Below, piece by piece: positions 15,856 through 24,858 of a DNA stretch of 64,000 nt (position 1 is its first letter; each line of letters begins with the position of its first letter). The notes under the pieces are model-generated. The model did no database searches. It had not been told where the DNA came from and worked only from the letters and a program-made list of their open reading frames with translations. The stretch comes from an uncultured Acidobacteriia bacterium (lineage in GTDB: Bacteria > Acidobacteriota > Terriglobia > Bryobacterales > Bryobacteraceae): contig CAIKMJ010000022.1 in the NCBI GenBank assembly GCA_903828455.1, forward strand, positions 124,001 to 188,000, in the 5' to 3' direction. A program made the translations under genes and the position numbers.

Positions 15856-16833
15856 ATGCCACACCGAATCCTCGTCACCGGCGGCGCCGGCTACATCGGG
15901 TCCAACACGACGCTGCAGTTGCTCGATGCCGGCTATGAAGTGGTGGTGGCCGATAATTTGTCGCGCGGCCACGAGGCCGCGGTTCCGCCGGGCCTGCTCC
16001 GCGTGGTGGATATGCATGACACCGAGCGGCTGTTCAACATTCTGCAGGCGGAACAGATTGACGCCGTGATCCACTTCGCCGCTTACATTGCGGTGGGCGA
16101 ATCGATGAAGCTGCCGGAGGTGTACTTTTACAACAACGTCGCCGGTTCGCTCTCGCTCATTCGTGCGATGCTGCGCGCCGATGTGAAGAAGATCGTCTTC
16201 TCTTCCACTGCCGCCGCGTATGGCATGCCGAGCCGCTCGCCGATTCCCGAGTCCGAGCCCTCCGCGCCGATCAATGCGTACGGCGAGTCCAAGGTCATGG
16301 TGGAAAGGCTGCTCGACTGGTTCGATCAGCTTCACCAGCTCCGCTCGGTGCGCCTGCGCTACTTCAACGCTTCGGGCGCCGACCCGGCGTGCCGCGCCGG
16401 CGAAGACCACGAACCGGAAACGCACCTCATCCCGCTGCTGTTCCGCGCCATCGAGACCGGCCAGCCGGTTACGCTGTTTGGCGACGACTACCCGACGCCG
16501 GACGGCACGTGCATCCGCGACTACATCCACGTCACCGATCTGGCGCAGGCGCACATTTCCGCGCTGGAATCGCTCTTCGCCGGGGGACCGTCGGCGACCT
16601 ACAACGTAGGCACGGGCGCCGGTTATTCGGTCCGCGAGGTTCTGGATGCCGTGGAAGCCGTGACGGGCCGCAAGGTTCCGCACGTGATCGGTCCCCGGCG
16701 TGAGGGGGATCCGCCCGCGCTGGTGGCAGATTCCACGCGGCTCCGCACCGAACTCGGCTGGGCGCCGCGCCATTCGGATCTGAAGACGATCATGGCCACG
16801 GCGTGGGCCTGGGCACAGCGCGCGCACAAGTAG
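15856..16833 (+). CDS. galE: UDP-glucose 4-epimerase
   Basis: A 325-residue short-chain dehydrogenase-type epimerase interconverting UDP-glucose and UDP-galactose. The NAD-binding GGAGYIG is at residues 9-15, the catalytic SST at 116-118, and the Tyr-Lys pair Y142/K146 in INAYGESK. The family signature GDDYPTPDGTCIRDYIHV is present. The length is typical. It lies 15 bp after the PMT-like glycosyltransferase and is followed by a strong terminator, so the pair forms one transcript supplying sugar nucleotides for surface glycans. Confidence 0.95.
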   Translation: MPHRILVTGGAGYIGSNTTLQLLDAGYEVVVADNLSRGHEAAVPPGLLRVVDMHDTERLFNILQAEQIDAVIHFAAYIAVGESMKLPEVYFYNNVAGSLSLIRAMLRADVKKIVFSSTAAAYGMPSRSPIPESEPSAPINAYGESKVMVERLLDWFDQLHQLRSVRLRYFNASGADPACRAGEDHEPETHLIPLLFRAIETGQPVTLFGDDYPTPDGTCIRDYIHVTDLAQAHISALESLFAGGPSATYNVGTGAGYSVREVLDAVEAVTGRKVPHVIGPRREGDPPALVADSTRLRTELGWAPRHSDLKTIMATAWAWAQRAHK

Positions 16834-16841
16834 ACGCGTCC

Positions 16842-16893
16842 AAAAATAAAAAGGGCCGGGATGCCATGTACTGGCCCCGGCCCTCTTTATTTT
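16842..16893. terminator. Bidirectional intrinsic terminator between galE and the TonB receptor gene
   Basis: A 9-bp GC stem, AGGGCCGGG at 16852-16860 and CCCGGCCCT at 16876-16884, is flanked by an A-rich run on the left and a T-rich run on the right. It can therefore terminate the converging galE and TonB-dependent receptor transcripts. It fills the 71-bp gap between the two stops. Confidence 0.93.
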
Positions 16894-16904
16894 AGGGTTT
16901 CCGC

Positions 16905-19850
16905 TTAGAAGGTAATCTTCGCGGCAAGCTGCAGGATTCTGGGATCGCTCACGCTGGTGACCGCCATGAAGTTCGAGGTCGGCGTGAAGATTCCGTTCGA
17001 GAATGTGTACTTGTTGGTCACGATGCCGGAGAAGTTCGCCCGGTTCGTGATGTTGAACGCTTCGGCGATCAGCCGGAGCCGCACTTTCTCGTTCATCAGC
17101 GGGATGTCCCGCGTCAGCCGGAAATCGGCCGTCGCGAAGGCAGGTCCGCGCAGTGTGTTGCGGCCGACACCGGGAACGCGATCATTGCCGGTATTTGCAT
17201 CCGCATTCGGGTCGCCACTCACTGTGGCGTTATACGGGCGGCCCGACAAAGCGTAGGCGATTCCACTGAGTTCCCAGTTGCTCAGGAGAGCCTTCATGAC
17301 GCTGTTCTGGATGTTCTTCGCGTAGTTCAGATCCCAGATGCCCGAGAAGACGAACTTGTGGCGGATATCGGCATCGCCGGGTCCGCGATCGTTGTTCGGC
17401 TGCAGGGTGTCCTGCGCGACCTTGGCATCGTCGCCCGCGTTGCCCGACACCACCGAGGTGTTGTCCGGCCGGGAATCGATGACCTTCGAGTAGGTGTACG
17501 ACGTCAGCACCTGGAAGTTATTGGCGAAGCGGCGGGAGTACTGGATGAAGCCGCCGTCATAGACGGAGTCGGCTCCGCTCTCAAACAGCGAGATGCGGCC
17601 GAAGGCCGGGTTCGGACGCTGAATGCCCGGCGTGGAACCGTTGTGGCGCAGATAGAGGATCGGCGATCCGGTGGCTGCCGTGCAGGGCGCTGAGGTCGGG
17701 CAGACGTAGCCGGTGGCGACAGACTCCGGATACAGGTTGATGTCACGCGTCCGCGTGAGGTGGGTGCCGATCACGCCGAGGTAGCCGATGGTCAGGCTGG
17801 AATTGCGGTCGATCTTCATTTCCGTCTGCAGGCTGATCTGCTGCGTGCGTCCGGTCTTGAAGTTCGGCGCCATGACGTTGATGTCCGGCGGGGCGGCAGG
17901 GCCGGGGGCGGAGGTCAGAATCGCCGGGTACTTCGGCAGATTCGACGTCAGCGTGTAGGTCAGCACGTCGATCCCGTTCTGCAGGATCGCGGTCGAGAGG
18001 AGCAGACCGGCCGTGCGTTCGTAATAGATGCCGTAGCCGCCGCGGACCACGAGTTTGTCGCTGTTCATCGGGCGCCAGGCAAAGCCGACGCGGGGTCCGA
18101 TATTTTTCGGATCCGTGGGGATCTTGTTGGTGTTCAGGCCGGCGGCAAGCAGACCGGCGTTGGTGTTTTCCGTGGTCGGCTGACGATACGCGAAGTAGTC
18201 GTAGCGGATCCCGTAGTTCAGGGTGAAGTTTTCGGTGACGCGCCAGGAGTCCTGCGCGAAGAACGCCCATTCGTTGACGTCGGGATGGGAGGTCGGAGCC
18301 AGCGTCGAGTTGCCGCTGAAGCCCTGCACGAATTTGGACGGATTGCTGTTGATGAAATCCGTGTAGGAGTTGAAGGTGTAAGCTCCGGCGAAGTTGCCCG
18401 GGAAGTAGTTATCCACGCGGGCGAAGTTGAAGTCGACGCCAACCTTCATGGTGTGGCGGCCCTTCACAACGCTCAGGTTGGAGGTCGGCTGATAGGCCTT
18501 CGTGTTGGTATAGCGCGGGCTGAAGTTGTTCTGCCCGAAGCTGATGCCGTTCAGGATGTTGACTTCCGGTCCGGAACCATTGGCGAAGCCCGGTTCGTTG
18601 TCCTTTACGAAGTTGAAGCGGCTTTCCCAAACCTTGTTGGAACCGATGGTCCGCGTGTACACGGCGGCGATGGTGTCCGTGTTCACCTGATTGTCGCCGG
18701 TGTGCTGCTGGGCGCTGGAGGAGCCGCTGTTTTCGGCGTTGACGCCGGTGTAGCGGCTGAGGTTGTAACGAACGCTCAGGCGGTCGCGGTCGGTCAGATT
18801 GAGATCGACCTTTGCCAGTGCGACCTTATTTTCCAGACCGAGCGAGTAGGGAGTCAGATACTGCTGGAACGTGGGCAGCTGAGCCGCGGTGGGCAGGCTG
18901 TTCGGAGTCAGGACCTGGGTCGAATTGTTCTTCTGCTGGTCGTAGTTCAGGAAGAAGAATGCTTTATCCTTCTTCACGGGGCCGCCGAAGCTGCCGCCGA
19001 ACTGGTTGTAGTGATACGGGTTCTTCGGCGCTCCGATACGGTTGTTGATAAACGTATTGGCGTTCAGACCCTTGTCACGGAAGAATTCGAAGGCCGAGCC
19101 GTGGAACTGATTGGTACCGCTCTTGGTGATCATATTGATCACGCCGCCGGACGCGCGTCCGACTTCGGCCGGGAACGAGTTGGCGTTCACCTGGAATTCC
19201 TGCACCGCATCCTGGCTGAATGCATAGGGACGGAAGCCGGTGCGGCCCGTCGCCTGGGCGTAGAAAAGATTATTCGAATCCGCGCCGTCCACCAGCAGCG
19301 AGTTGGCCGGGCCACGCTGGCCGCCGAACGTCAGGTCGCCGCCACGCGTCGGGTCTTTCACGACTCCCGGCGTCAGCGCGGTGAAGTCGATAAAGTTGCG
19401 GCCGTTGACGGGCAGTTCCGCCACCGAACGCGCATCCACGGACGTGCTCGTTGAAGCGCGCGTGGAATCTACCACCGGTGCTTCGGCAGTCACGTCGACG
19501 GTTTCCGAAGTTGCACCGATCTGCATCCGGAAATCGAGGGTCAGCGAAGAGCCGACGTTCAGCTCGATATTCTTTGCGCTTTCCGATTTGAAGCCCTTGG
19601 CTTCCACGGTTACGTCGTAGGCGCCGACGGGAACCTTAATGGAGTAAAGGCCGGCGGTGCTGCTGCTTACGGACTGGGCCAGGCCCGTCCCGCTGTTTTT
19701 TACGCTGACCTTTGCGCCCGCGATAACCGCGCCGCTCGGGTCGGACACTGTGCCATTCACGCTGGCTCCGCCAACTTCAGTCTGGCCCCAAAGCGGCGTC
19801 ATGGCCGCGAAGCATAAACAAAACATCAAGAGATGTTTGGGTTGTCTCAT
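16905..19850 (-). CDS. TonB-dependent receptor with N-terminal carboxypeptidase-regulatory-like domain (Oar-like)
   Basis: A 981-residue outer-membrane protein. After a signal peptide (HLLMFCLCFAAMTPLWG) comes a roughly 80-residue beta-sandwich beginning GGASVNGTVSDPSGAVIAG, then a plug domain with LPVNGRNFIDFTALTPGV and a GLNANTFINNRIGAPK region, then a 22-strand-type barrel ending in AAKITF with an aromatic C-terminus. Acidobacteria carry dozens of such receptors, thought to import oligosaccharides or other large nutrients with TonB energy. The substrate cannot be told: no glycanase or TonB gene is adjacent. ATG 19848-19850 is chosen so that the signal peptide is N-terminal. The gene stands alone between terminators. 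Confidence 0.9.
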   Translation of the reverse strand: MRQPKHLLMFCLCFAAMTPLWGQTEVGGASVNGTVSDPSGAVIAGAKVSVKNSGTGLAQSVSSSTAGLYSIKVPVGAYDVTVEAKGFKSESAKNIELNVGSSLTLDFRMQIGATSETVDVTAEAPVVDSTRASTSTSVDARSVAELPVNGRNFIDFTALTPGVVKDPTRGGDLTFGGQRGPANSLLVDGADSNNLFYAQATGRTGFRPYAFSQDAVQEFQVNANSFPAEVGRASGGVINMITKSGTNQFHGSAFEFFRDKGLNANTFINNRIGAPKNPYHYNQFGGSFGGPVKKDKAFFFLNYDQQKNNSTQVLTPNSLPTAAQLPTFQQYLTPYSLGLENKVALAKVDLNLTDRDRLSVRYNLSRYTGVNAENSGSSSAQQHTGDNQVNTDTIAAVYTRTIGSNKVWESRFNFVKDNEPGFANGSGPEVNILNGISFGQNNFSPRYTNTKAYQPTSNLSVVKGRHTMKVGVDFNFARVDNYFPGNFAGAYTFNSYTDFINSNPSKFVQGFSGNSTLAPTSHPDVNEWAFFAQDSWRVTENFTLNYGIRYDYFAYRQPTTENTNAGLLAAGLNTNKIPTDPKNIGPRVGFAWRPMNSDKLVVRGGYGIYYERTAGLLLSTAILQNGIDVLTYTLTSNLPKYPAILTSAPGPAAPPDINVMAPNFKTGRTQQISLQTEMKIDRNSSLTIGYLGVIGTHLTRTRDINLYPESVATGYVCPTSAPCTAATGSPILYLRHNGSTPGIQRPNPAFGRISLFESGADSVYDGGFIQYSRRFANNFQVLTSYTYSKVIDSRPDNTSVVSGNAGDDAKVAQDTLQPNNDRGPGDADIRHKFVFSGIWDLNYAKNIQNSVMKALLSNWELSGIAYALSGRPYNATVSGDPNADANTGNDRVPGVGRNTLRGPAFATADFRLTRDIPLMNEKVRLRLIAEAFNITNRANFSGIVTNKYTFSNGIFTPTSNFMAVTSVSDPRILQLAAKITF

Positions 19851-19989
19851 ATGCCTGTAATAATACCGGAATAGCGCCATTTTCCAATGACGATTTCTTA
19901 AACATTGCCTTACAGCGGTGCCGCAATGGATGGAACGAACGGGTTTGGGGCGGGCGCAGCGCGGGACAAGCGGCCCGGGATTGGGGCGC

Positions 19990-20925
19990 CTACGCTGCCG
20001 GCGCGAAGAGTTCCACGGCGTGGCCGTCGATCGCGGCCATGGCGCCCGATCGCGCTCCGGGGACGCGCACGTAGGCCAGGCCGAACACCACGCCGTCCAC
20101 CATTGCCGCCGAGGTGACTTCTCCGGCGGGTTGCCCTTCCACCAGCAGCTTCGTGCCGGGCGCGGGGGCGGCTGGCGCTTCGAGCCGGAAGCCCATCAGC
20201 ATTTTGTTGACGTGCCCGCGCGAGCGAACGCGTTCCACAATTTCCTGCCCCAGGTAGCAACCCTTCTGGAAGTGCAGCGCGTGGATCTGCTGCGTCTCCT
20301 GCGGAATATTGCTGTCGGTGATGTCGCAGCCGTACTGCGGAACGTAGTTTTCGAGGCGCACCAGTTCGGCGTCCGCGGGCGTGGCCGCAATGGCGCCGGC
20401 ATTTTCCAGCAGCAGGATGGCTTCATCCTTGCGGACGGCCGGTCCGTAAATACGCAGACCGTGCGGGCCGGTGGCTGTGCAGGCGGCAGCGGTGAAATCG
20501 CCCCAGCGGGTGTGGGAGTAGCGGTGATGTGGAACGGCGAGGCCGGCGTGGGCGGCCACCTCGGCGGCCTTGGGACCTTCGAGCCCGAGGCAGAAGGTCT
20601 GCGCGGTGACGTCTTCCGGGGTGACGTCATCGGCGATGATGTAGCGGTCGATGTGCTGGAAGATGAACTCGCGGGTCGCGGCTTCGGTGTCGAGCAGAAA
20701 ATGATCTTCGAAGCAGAGGATGACTGCGTCGGCGAGGATGCGGCCCTGGGCGTTGAGAAAAAACGCATAGAGGCCGTCGGACGGCTTCATCTGCTGGACG
20801 TGGTTGGTGGTCAGCGCGTGGAGCAGGCGGGCGCGGTCGTCGCCGGTGATGCGGATGCGGCCGCGGGCGGAGAGGTCGAGCAGCGCTGCGCCGTCGGTGA
20901 GAGCGTCGTAACCGGGTGTCATCAT
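19990..20925 (-). CDS. ygfZ: Folate-binding protein YgfZ (iron-sulfur cluster assembly)
   Basis: A 311-residue homologue of YgfZ/IBA57, related to the glycine-cleavage T protein. YgfZ binds folate and supports repair or assembly of certain 4Fe-4S enzymes, notably radical SAM proteins. The diagnostic motif KGCYLGQE with its conserved Cys lies at 221-228 (C223). The N-terminal GDDRARLLHALTTNHV block is also typical. Two adjacent ATG codons (20923-20925 and 20920-20922) could start it. It is divergent from the MBL-fold gene with an 8-bp gap, so the promoters must overlap the coding starts. Confidence 0.9.
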   Translation of the reverse strand: MMTPGYDALTDGAALLDLSARGRIRITGDDRARLLHALTTNHVQQMKPSDGLYAFFLNAQGRILADAVILCFEDHFLLDTEAATREFIFQHIDRYIIADDVTPEDVTAQTFCLGLEGPKAAEVAAHAGLAVPHHRYSHTRWGDFTAAACTATGPHGLRIYGPAVRKDEAILLLENAGAIAATPADAELVRLENYVPQYGCDITDSNIPQETQQIHALHFQKGCYLGQEIVERVRSRGHVNKMLMGFRLEAPAAPAPGTKLLVEGQPAGEVTSAAMVDGVVFGLAYVRVPGARSGAMAAIDGHAVELFAPAA

Positions 20926-20933
20926 TACTAATC

Positions 20934-21563
20934 ATGATCCATGAGATTTTGCCGGTGGGGATGCTGGGTTGCAACTGTTCGGTGATTGGCGATGAGGTGA
21001 GCCACGAAGCGCTGGTGATCGATCCGGGAGACGACATCGGCGAGATCGTTTCGATCCTCGAACGGCATCACCTCAAGGTCAAGATGATTGTGATTACGCA
21101 CGCCCACATCGACCATATTGGCGGCGCGGCGAAACTGCGTAAACTGACCGGCGCTCCCGTCTATATGCACGAGGCCGATAAGATGCTGAGCGACCGGCTG
21201 GATATGCAGGCGGCCTGGCTCGGCATGGAAACGCCGGAAGATCCCGGCATCGATGTAGCGGCGCAGGAGGGCGACATTCTGCGCGCGGGTTCGCTGGAGG
21301 CCCAGGTGCTGCATACGCCGGGCCATACGCCGGGAAGTATTTCGCTGTATATGCCGGCCGAAAGCCTGGTGCTGGCCGGCGATACGCTGTTCCAGGGAAG
21401 CGTGGGGCGGACCGACTTGCCGGGGGGCGATGCGGCGCAGATTGCGCGGTCCATACGCGGCAAGCTGTACACGCTGCCGGAGAACACGGTGGTGGTGCCG
21501 GGGCACGGCGAAAATACGTCGATCGGCGAAGAGCGGCGGTCGAATCCGTTCGTTCGTCCGTGA
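20934..21563 (+). CDS. MBL-fold metallohydrolase, glyoxalase II-like
   Basis: A 209-residue metallo-beta-lactamase-fold hydrolase. The metal-binding THAHIDHIGG motif gives H56, H58, D60 and H61, with further ligands in HTPGHTPGS (His), AGDTLFQGSVGRTDL (Asp) and VPGHGENTS (His). The size and motif order match the short glyoxalase II-like proteins that hydrolyse thioesters such as S-lactoylglutathione, but substrate specificity cannot be read from sequence. ATG 20934 is preferred to the GTG at 20916, which would run into the divergent ygfZ gene. Confidence 0.88.
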   Translation: MIHEILPVGMLGCNCSVIGDEVSHEALVIDPGDDIGEIVSILERHHLKVKMIVITHAHIDHIGGAAKLRKLTGAPVYMHEADKMLSDRLDMQAAWLGMETPEDPGIDVAAQEGDILRAGSLEAQVLHTPGHTPGSISLYMPAESLVLAGDTLFQGSVGRTDLPGGDAAQIARSIRGKLYTLPENTVVVPGHGENTSIGEERRSNPFVRP

Positions 21564-21592
21564 GAGGCGCCCGGCCTGAGTCACGCCCGGCG

Positions 21593-21844
21593 CTACGCCT
21601 TTTTCAGCTCCGTCATGACGTCTGAGATGAGTTCCTTGGCGTCGTTAATGGACTTCAGGATGATCTGAATGTCCATGGCCGGTTTGCCCGGTTGGCGGGC
21701 GCTCTGGCAATAGACGCCGTGCTGGCCGACGAGGATGAGGGCGTCGGTGAGGACGTCGAGCGTCACGGCGAGCCGGCCCCGCGCCGGGCCCATCATGAAT
21801 TCGTGCTTTTCCAGTTCCTCACGGCGCTCGTCGCGGACGCTCAT
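21593..21844 (-). CDS. Small hypothetical protein, 83 aa
   Basis: An 83-residue soluble protein, MSVRDERREELEKHEFMMG at the start and a C-terminal amphipathic helix (IQIILKSINDAKELISDVM). A hydrophobic core segment (LAVTLDVLTDALILVG) suggests a compact helical fold. I do not recognise the family. ATG 21842-21844 is chosen; upstream codons to 22021 are antisense to the SBBP gene. It converges with the MBL-fold gene across a 29-bp GC-rich gap with a weak inverted repeat and diverges from the SBBP-repeat gene. Confidence 0.55.
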   Translation of the reverse strand: MSVRDERREELEKHEFMMGPARGRLAVTLDVLTDALILVGQHGVYCQSARQPGKPAMDIQIILKSINDAKELISDVMTELKKA

Positions 21845-21944
21845 GGGTTCAGTGTAGCGGCACGGCACATCGTCGCTAAATGTGCGCGCGCTGTAAAGGT
21901 TTCGCGGCCCTCCACCGATCAATCCGGGGCGAGGACAACGAAAA

Positions 21945-24692
21945 ATGCTTATTGCGCGAAGCACTTTGGCGTTCTGGACGTTGGCGCTGTGGTTCGCCGT
22001 GTGTCCGGCCGCCCGCGCCAATAGCGATACGCCCCGTATGCCGCTGAGTTTTGCGGAAAACCGCGGCCAGGCGGCCCGGGAAGTTCGCTATGTCGGCACC
22101 GGGCCTCGATTCAAGGTCTGGTTCGAAAACGGCGGAACGATTCTGCAGCAGGGCGAAGCCGCCATGCGAACCAGCTTTGTGGGCGGCGCGGTGCCGGTGA
22201 TGGTGGCGGAAGAGCCGCTCGGCGCACAGGCCAATTATCTGCGTGGCCGCGACGCGAAGCACTGGCAGACGGGAGTGCCGCTCTATGCCGCGATTCGCTA
22301 CAAGGGAGTCTGGCCCGGCGTGGAAATCCGCTACCGCGCCGGGCAGGACGGCATGAAGGCGGACTACTTTGTTGCGCCGGGCGCGGCGACGGACTGCATC
22401 CGCCTGCGCTTCGACGGCCGTACCGAAATTGCCGCCGACGGCTCGCTGCGGGTTCACGGGGCCGGCGGCGAGCTGGTGGAAGAAAAACCAGTCGTTTACC
22501 AGGAGATCGACGGCGCCCGCCAGGATGTCGACGGCGCGTTCGAACGTTTTGCCGACGGGTCGATCGGCTTCCGGGTGGGCCGGCGCGACAACTCGCGCGA
22601 ACTGGTGATCGATCCGGTATTTCTATTCAGCGGATACTTTGGCGGCAGCTCGCAGGATTCGGTTAATGCGGTCGCCGTGGACGCCAGCCGCAATATCGTG
22701 GTGGCCGGCTATACCAGTTCCACCGATTTGCCCACTACCGGCACGGTGCATCCGGCGGCCGGAGGAGGCGTGGATGCCTTTGTCGCCGGCTTCACATCCG
22801 CCGGACAGCTTCGCTATTGCACGTATCTGGGCGGGTCGGCCGACGATCGCGCATTCGCCCTCGCGCTGGACAGTTCGCAGAACGTCTACATCACGGGACA
22901 GACATCTTCCATCAATTTCCCGCTGGCGGGTCCGGTACAGAACAGACTCAGCGGATCGCGCGACGCGTTTGTGGCCAAGCTCAGTGCGAGCGGCACCACG
23001 CTGATCTACAGCACCTATTTGGGCGGCGGCGGTGTGGACGTCGGCAATGCGATCGCAGTGGATTCGGCGGGAGAGGCGGTCGTCTTTGCGGATACGACGT
23101 CGACATCTCTTGCGGTTACAGCGGGCGCATTTCAAGTGACGCCGGGCGGAGGTCAGGACACGTTCGTCGCCAAGCTGACGGCGGCCGGGAACGGGTTCCG
23201 GTTCCTGACGTTTCTCGGCGGCAGCGATGTGGAACATTCGGCCGCCGTGAAGATCGACAACACAGGCGCGATCGTTCTCGGCGGGTACACATGGTCGACC
23301 AATTTTCCGGTTGTCGCTGCGTGGCAGTCCCACTCCGGCGGCGGCCAGGACGGCTTCGTGACAAAGCTGTCATCGAACGGCGCCAGCCTTCTTTTCAGCA
23401 CTTATTTAGGCGGGTCCGGGGGCTCGGTCGGCCTGCCGGAAGAAGTGAATGCGCTGGCGATCGACCTGCTGGGGAATGTCATCGTCGGCGGCACAACCAG
23501 CTCGGCGAACTTTCCGGTGACGGCCGGCGCGTTCCAGACGACGATGGGCGGGCAGACCGATGGCTTCCTGACGCGCTTCAACAGCACGGGTACGCTGCTG
23601 AACTCCACGTTCCTCGGCGGCGCGCTGACCGATTACATCAATGCCGTGGCGCTGGATTTCCACGGTGATGTGTATGTAACGGGAGGCACATCTTCGCTGG
23701 ATTTTCCCGTCGTCCGCTCGCTTCAGCCAGCCACTGCCGGCTACATCGACGCGTTTGTGACGAAGCTGACGCCCACGTTTTCCTCGCTTGTCTGGAGCAC
23801 CTATCTCGGCGGCAGCCGCAGCGAGGCCGGCCAGGCGATCGCCGTGGATCCATTTACGAATGTTGTGGTGGCGGGCCAGACCAGTTCGCTGGATTTCCGC
23901 GTCACGGGAACCAGTTCCCTGAACAGCGCGCTGCCTTCGACGGTGTCCGGGTTCGTCACCAAATTGACCACGAGCTGGAATATGCTGATTGCCTGGCCCG
24001 TCGCCGGAACGCTGCTGTTCCTCAACGACGGCGACCACGGCAAAAGCTCTACCTACAGCACGTTTTTTGGCAACTCCACGGACATTGCCGTTGCCGGCGA
24101 CTGGGACGGCACCGGAGTCACCCGCATCGGCGTGTTCCGCAACGGGACCTGGTATCTGGATATACAGAACAAAGGACGTTTCGACAGTTCCAACAAGATT
24201 GTCAATTTCGGACAGGCGGGTGACATTCCGGTGGTGGGCGACTGGCTGGGCACGGGCCGCCTCGCCCTCGGACTGTTTCGCAACGGAACCTTCATTCTGG
24301 ATCTCAGCGGCCATCTCACGGGCGTGCCAACCGGTCAAAGCGATGCGACCTTTTCGTTCGGTCAGGGCGGCGATCTGCCGGTGGTGGCGGACTGGAATGG
24401 CTCCGGCACCACGAAGGTCGGCGTGTTCCGCAACGGTCTGTGGCTGGTGGATTATCTCGGCAACCGGACCTACAGCGCGGCCCACGCCTTCAACTACGGC
24501 CAGGCGGGCGACATTCCGATTACCGGCGACTGGGACGGCTCCGGCCTTGCGAGGATCGGCGTCTATCGCGCGGGCGTGTGGATCATGGATTACGACGGGG
24601 ACTATACGCTCACCATCCCCTACCTCAACGAACTGGTGTTCGCCTTCGGCACCGCTACGTCCGAGCCGATCATTGCCCGATCTCCGAATTAG
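21945..24692 (+). CDS. Secreted SBBP beta-propeller repeat protein with C-terminal FG-GAP-like repeats
   Basis: A 915-residue exported protein. A signal peptide (LAFWTLALWFAVCPAARA) is followed by a conserved region, MPLSFAENRGQAAREVRY, found ahead of SBBP repeats. From about 210 to 690 there are at least eight SBBP repeats of the form STYLGGS...AIAVD...GN..V.G.TSS.NFPV, each about 50 residues, building a propeller. The last 230 residues hold five repeats like DIPVVGDWLGTGRLALGLFRNGTF, resembling FG-GAP/VCBS blades. Such proteins are a hallmark of acidobacterial and planctomycete genomes and are extracellular or cell-surface, of unknown role. ATG 21945 has a GAGGA ribosome binding site. Confidence 0.88.
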   Translation: MLIARSTLAFWTLALWFAVCPAARANSDTPRMPLSFAENRGQAAREVRYVGTGPRFKVWFENGGTILQQGEAAMRTSFVGGAVPVMVAEEPLGAQANYLRGRDAKHWQTGVPLYAAIRYKGVWPGVEIRYRAGQDGMKADYFVAPGAATDCIRLRFDGRTEIAADGSLRVHGAGGELVEEKPVVYQEIDGARQDVDGAFERFADGSIGFRVGRRDNSRELVIDPVFLFSGYFGGSSQDSVNAVAVDASRNIVVAGYTSSTDLPTTGTVHPAAGGGVDAFVAGFTSAGQLRYCTYLGGSADDRAFALALDSSQNVYITGQTSSINFPLAGPVQNRLSGSRDAFVAKLSASGTTLIYSTYLGGGGVDVGNAIAVDSAGEAVVFADTTSTSLAVTAGAFQVTPGGGQDTFVAKLTAAGNGFRFLTFLGGSDVEHSAAVKIDNTGAIVLGGYTWSTNFPVVAAWQSHSGGGQDGFVTKLSSNGASLLFSTYLGGSGGSVGLPEEVNALAIDLLGNVIVGGTTSSANFPVTAGAFQTTMGGQTDGFLTRFNSTGTLLNSTFLGGALTDYINAVALDFHGDVYVTGGTSSLDFPVVRSLQPATAGYIDAFVTKLTPTFSSLVWSTYLGGSRSEAGQAIAVDPFTNVVVAGQTSSLDFRVTGTSSLNSALPSTVSGFVTKLTTSWNMLIAWPVAGTLLFLNDGDHGKSSTYSTFFGNSTDIAVAGDWDGTGVTRIGVFRNGTWYLDIQNKGRFDSSNKIVNFGQAGDIPVVGDWLGTGRLALGLFRNGTFILDLSGHLTGVPTGQSDATFSFGQGGDLPVVADWNGSGTTKVGVFRNGLWLVDYLGNRTYSAAHAFNYGQAGDIPITGDWDGSGLARIGVYRAGVWIMDYDGDYTLTIPYLNELVFAFGTATSEPIIARSPN

Positions 24693-24858
24693 AGTGCCGA
24701 ACCTTCGCCGTTCCCGCTTGCCGATCACAAGAGGCGAGAATATTTTCGAGCTCGCGTAAGTCGCTGATTACACAGCATGCTCTGCCACCGGCCTGGCAGC
24801 CGACGGCGCGGGTTTCTTCGGCTCCGATGACAAAATCGGGGCGGAAGGAACCAGACGC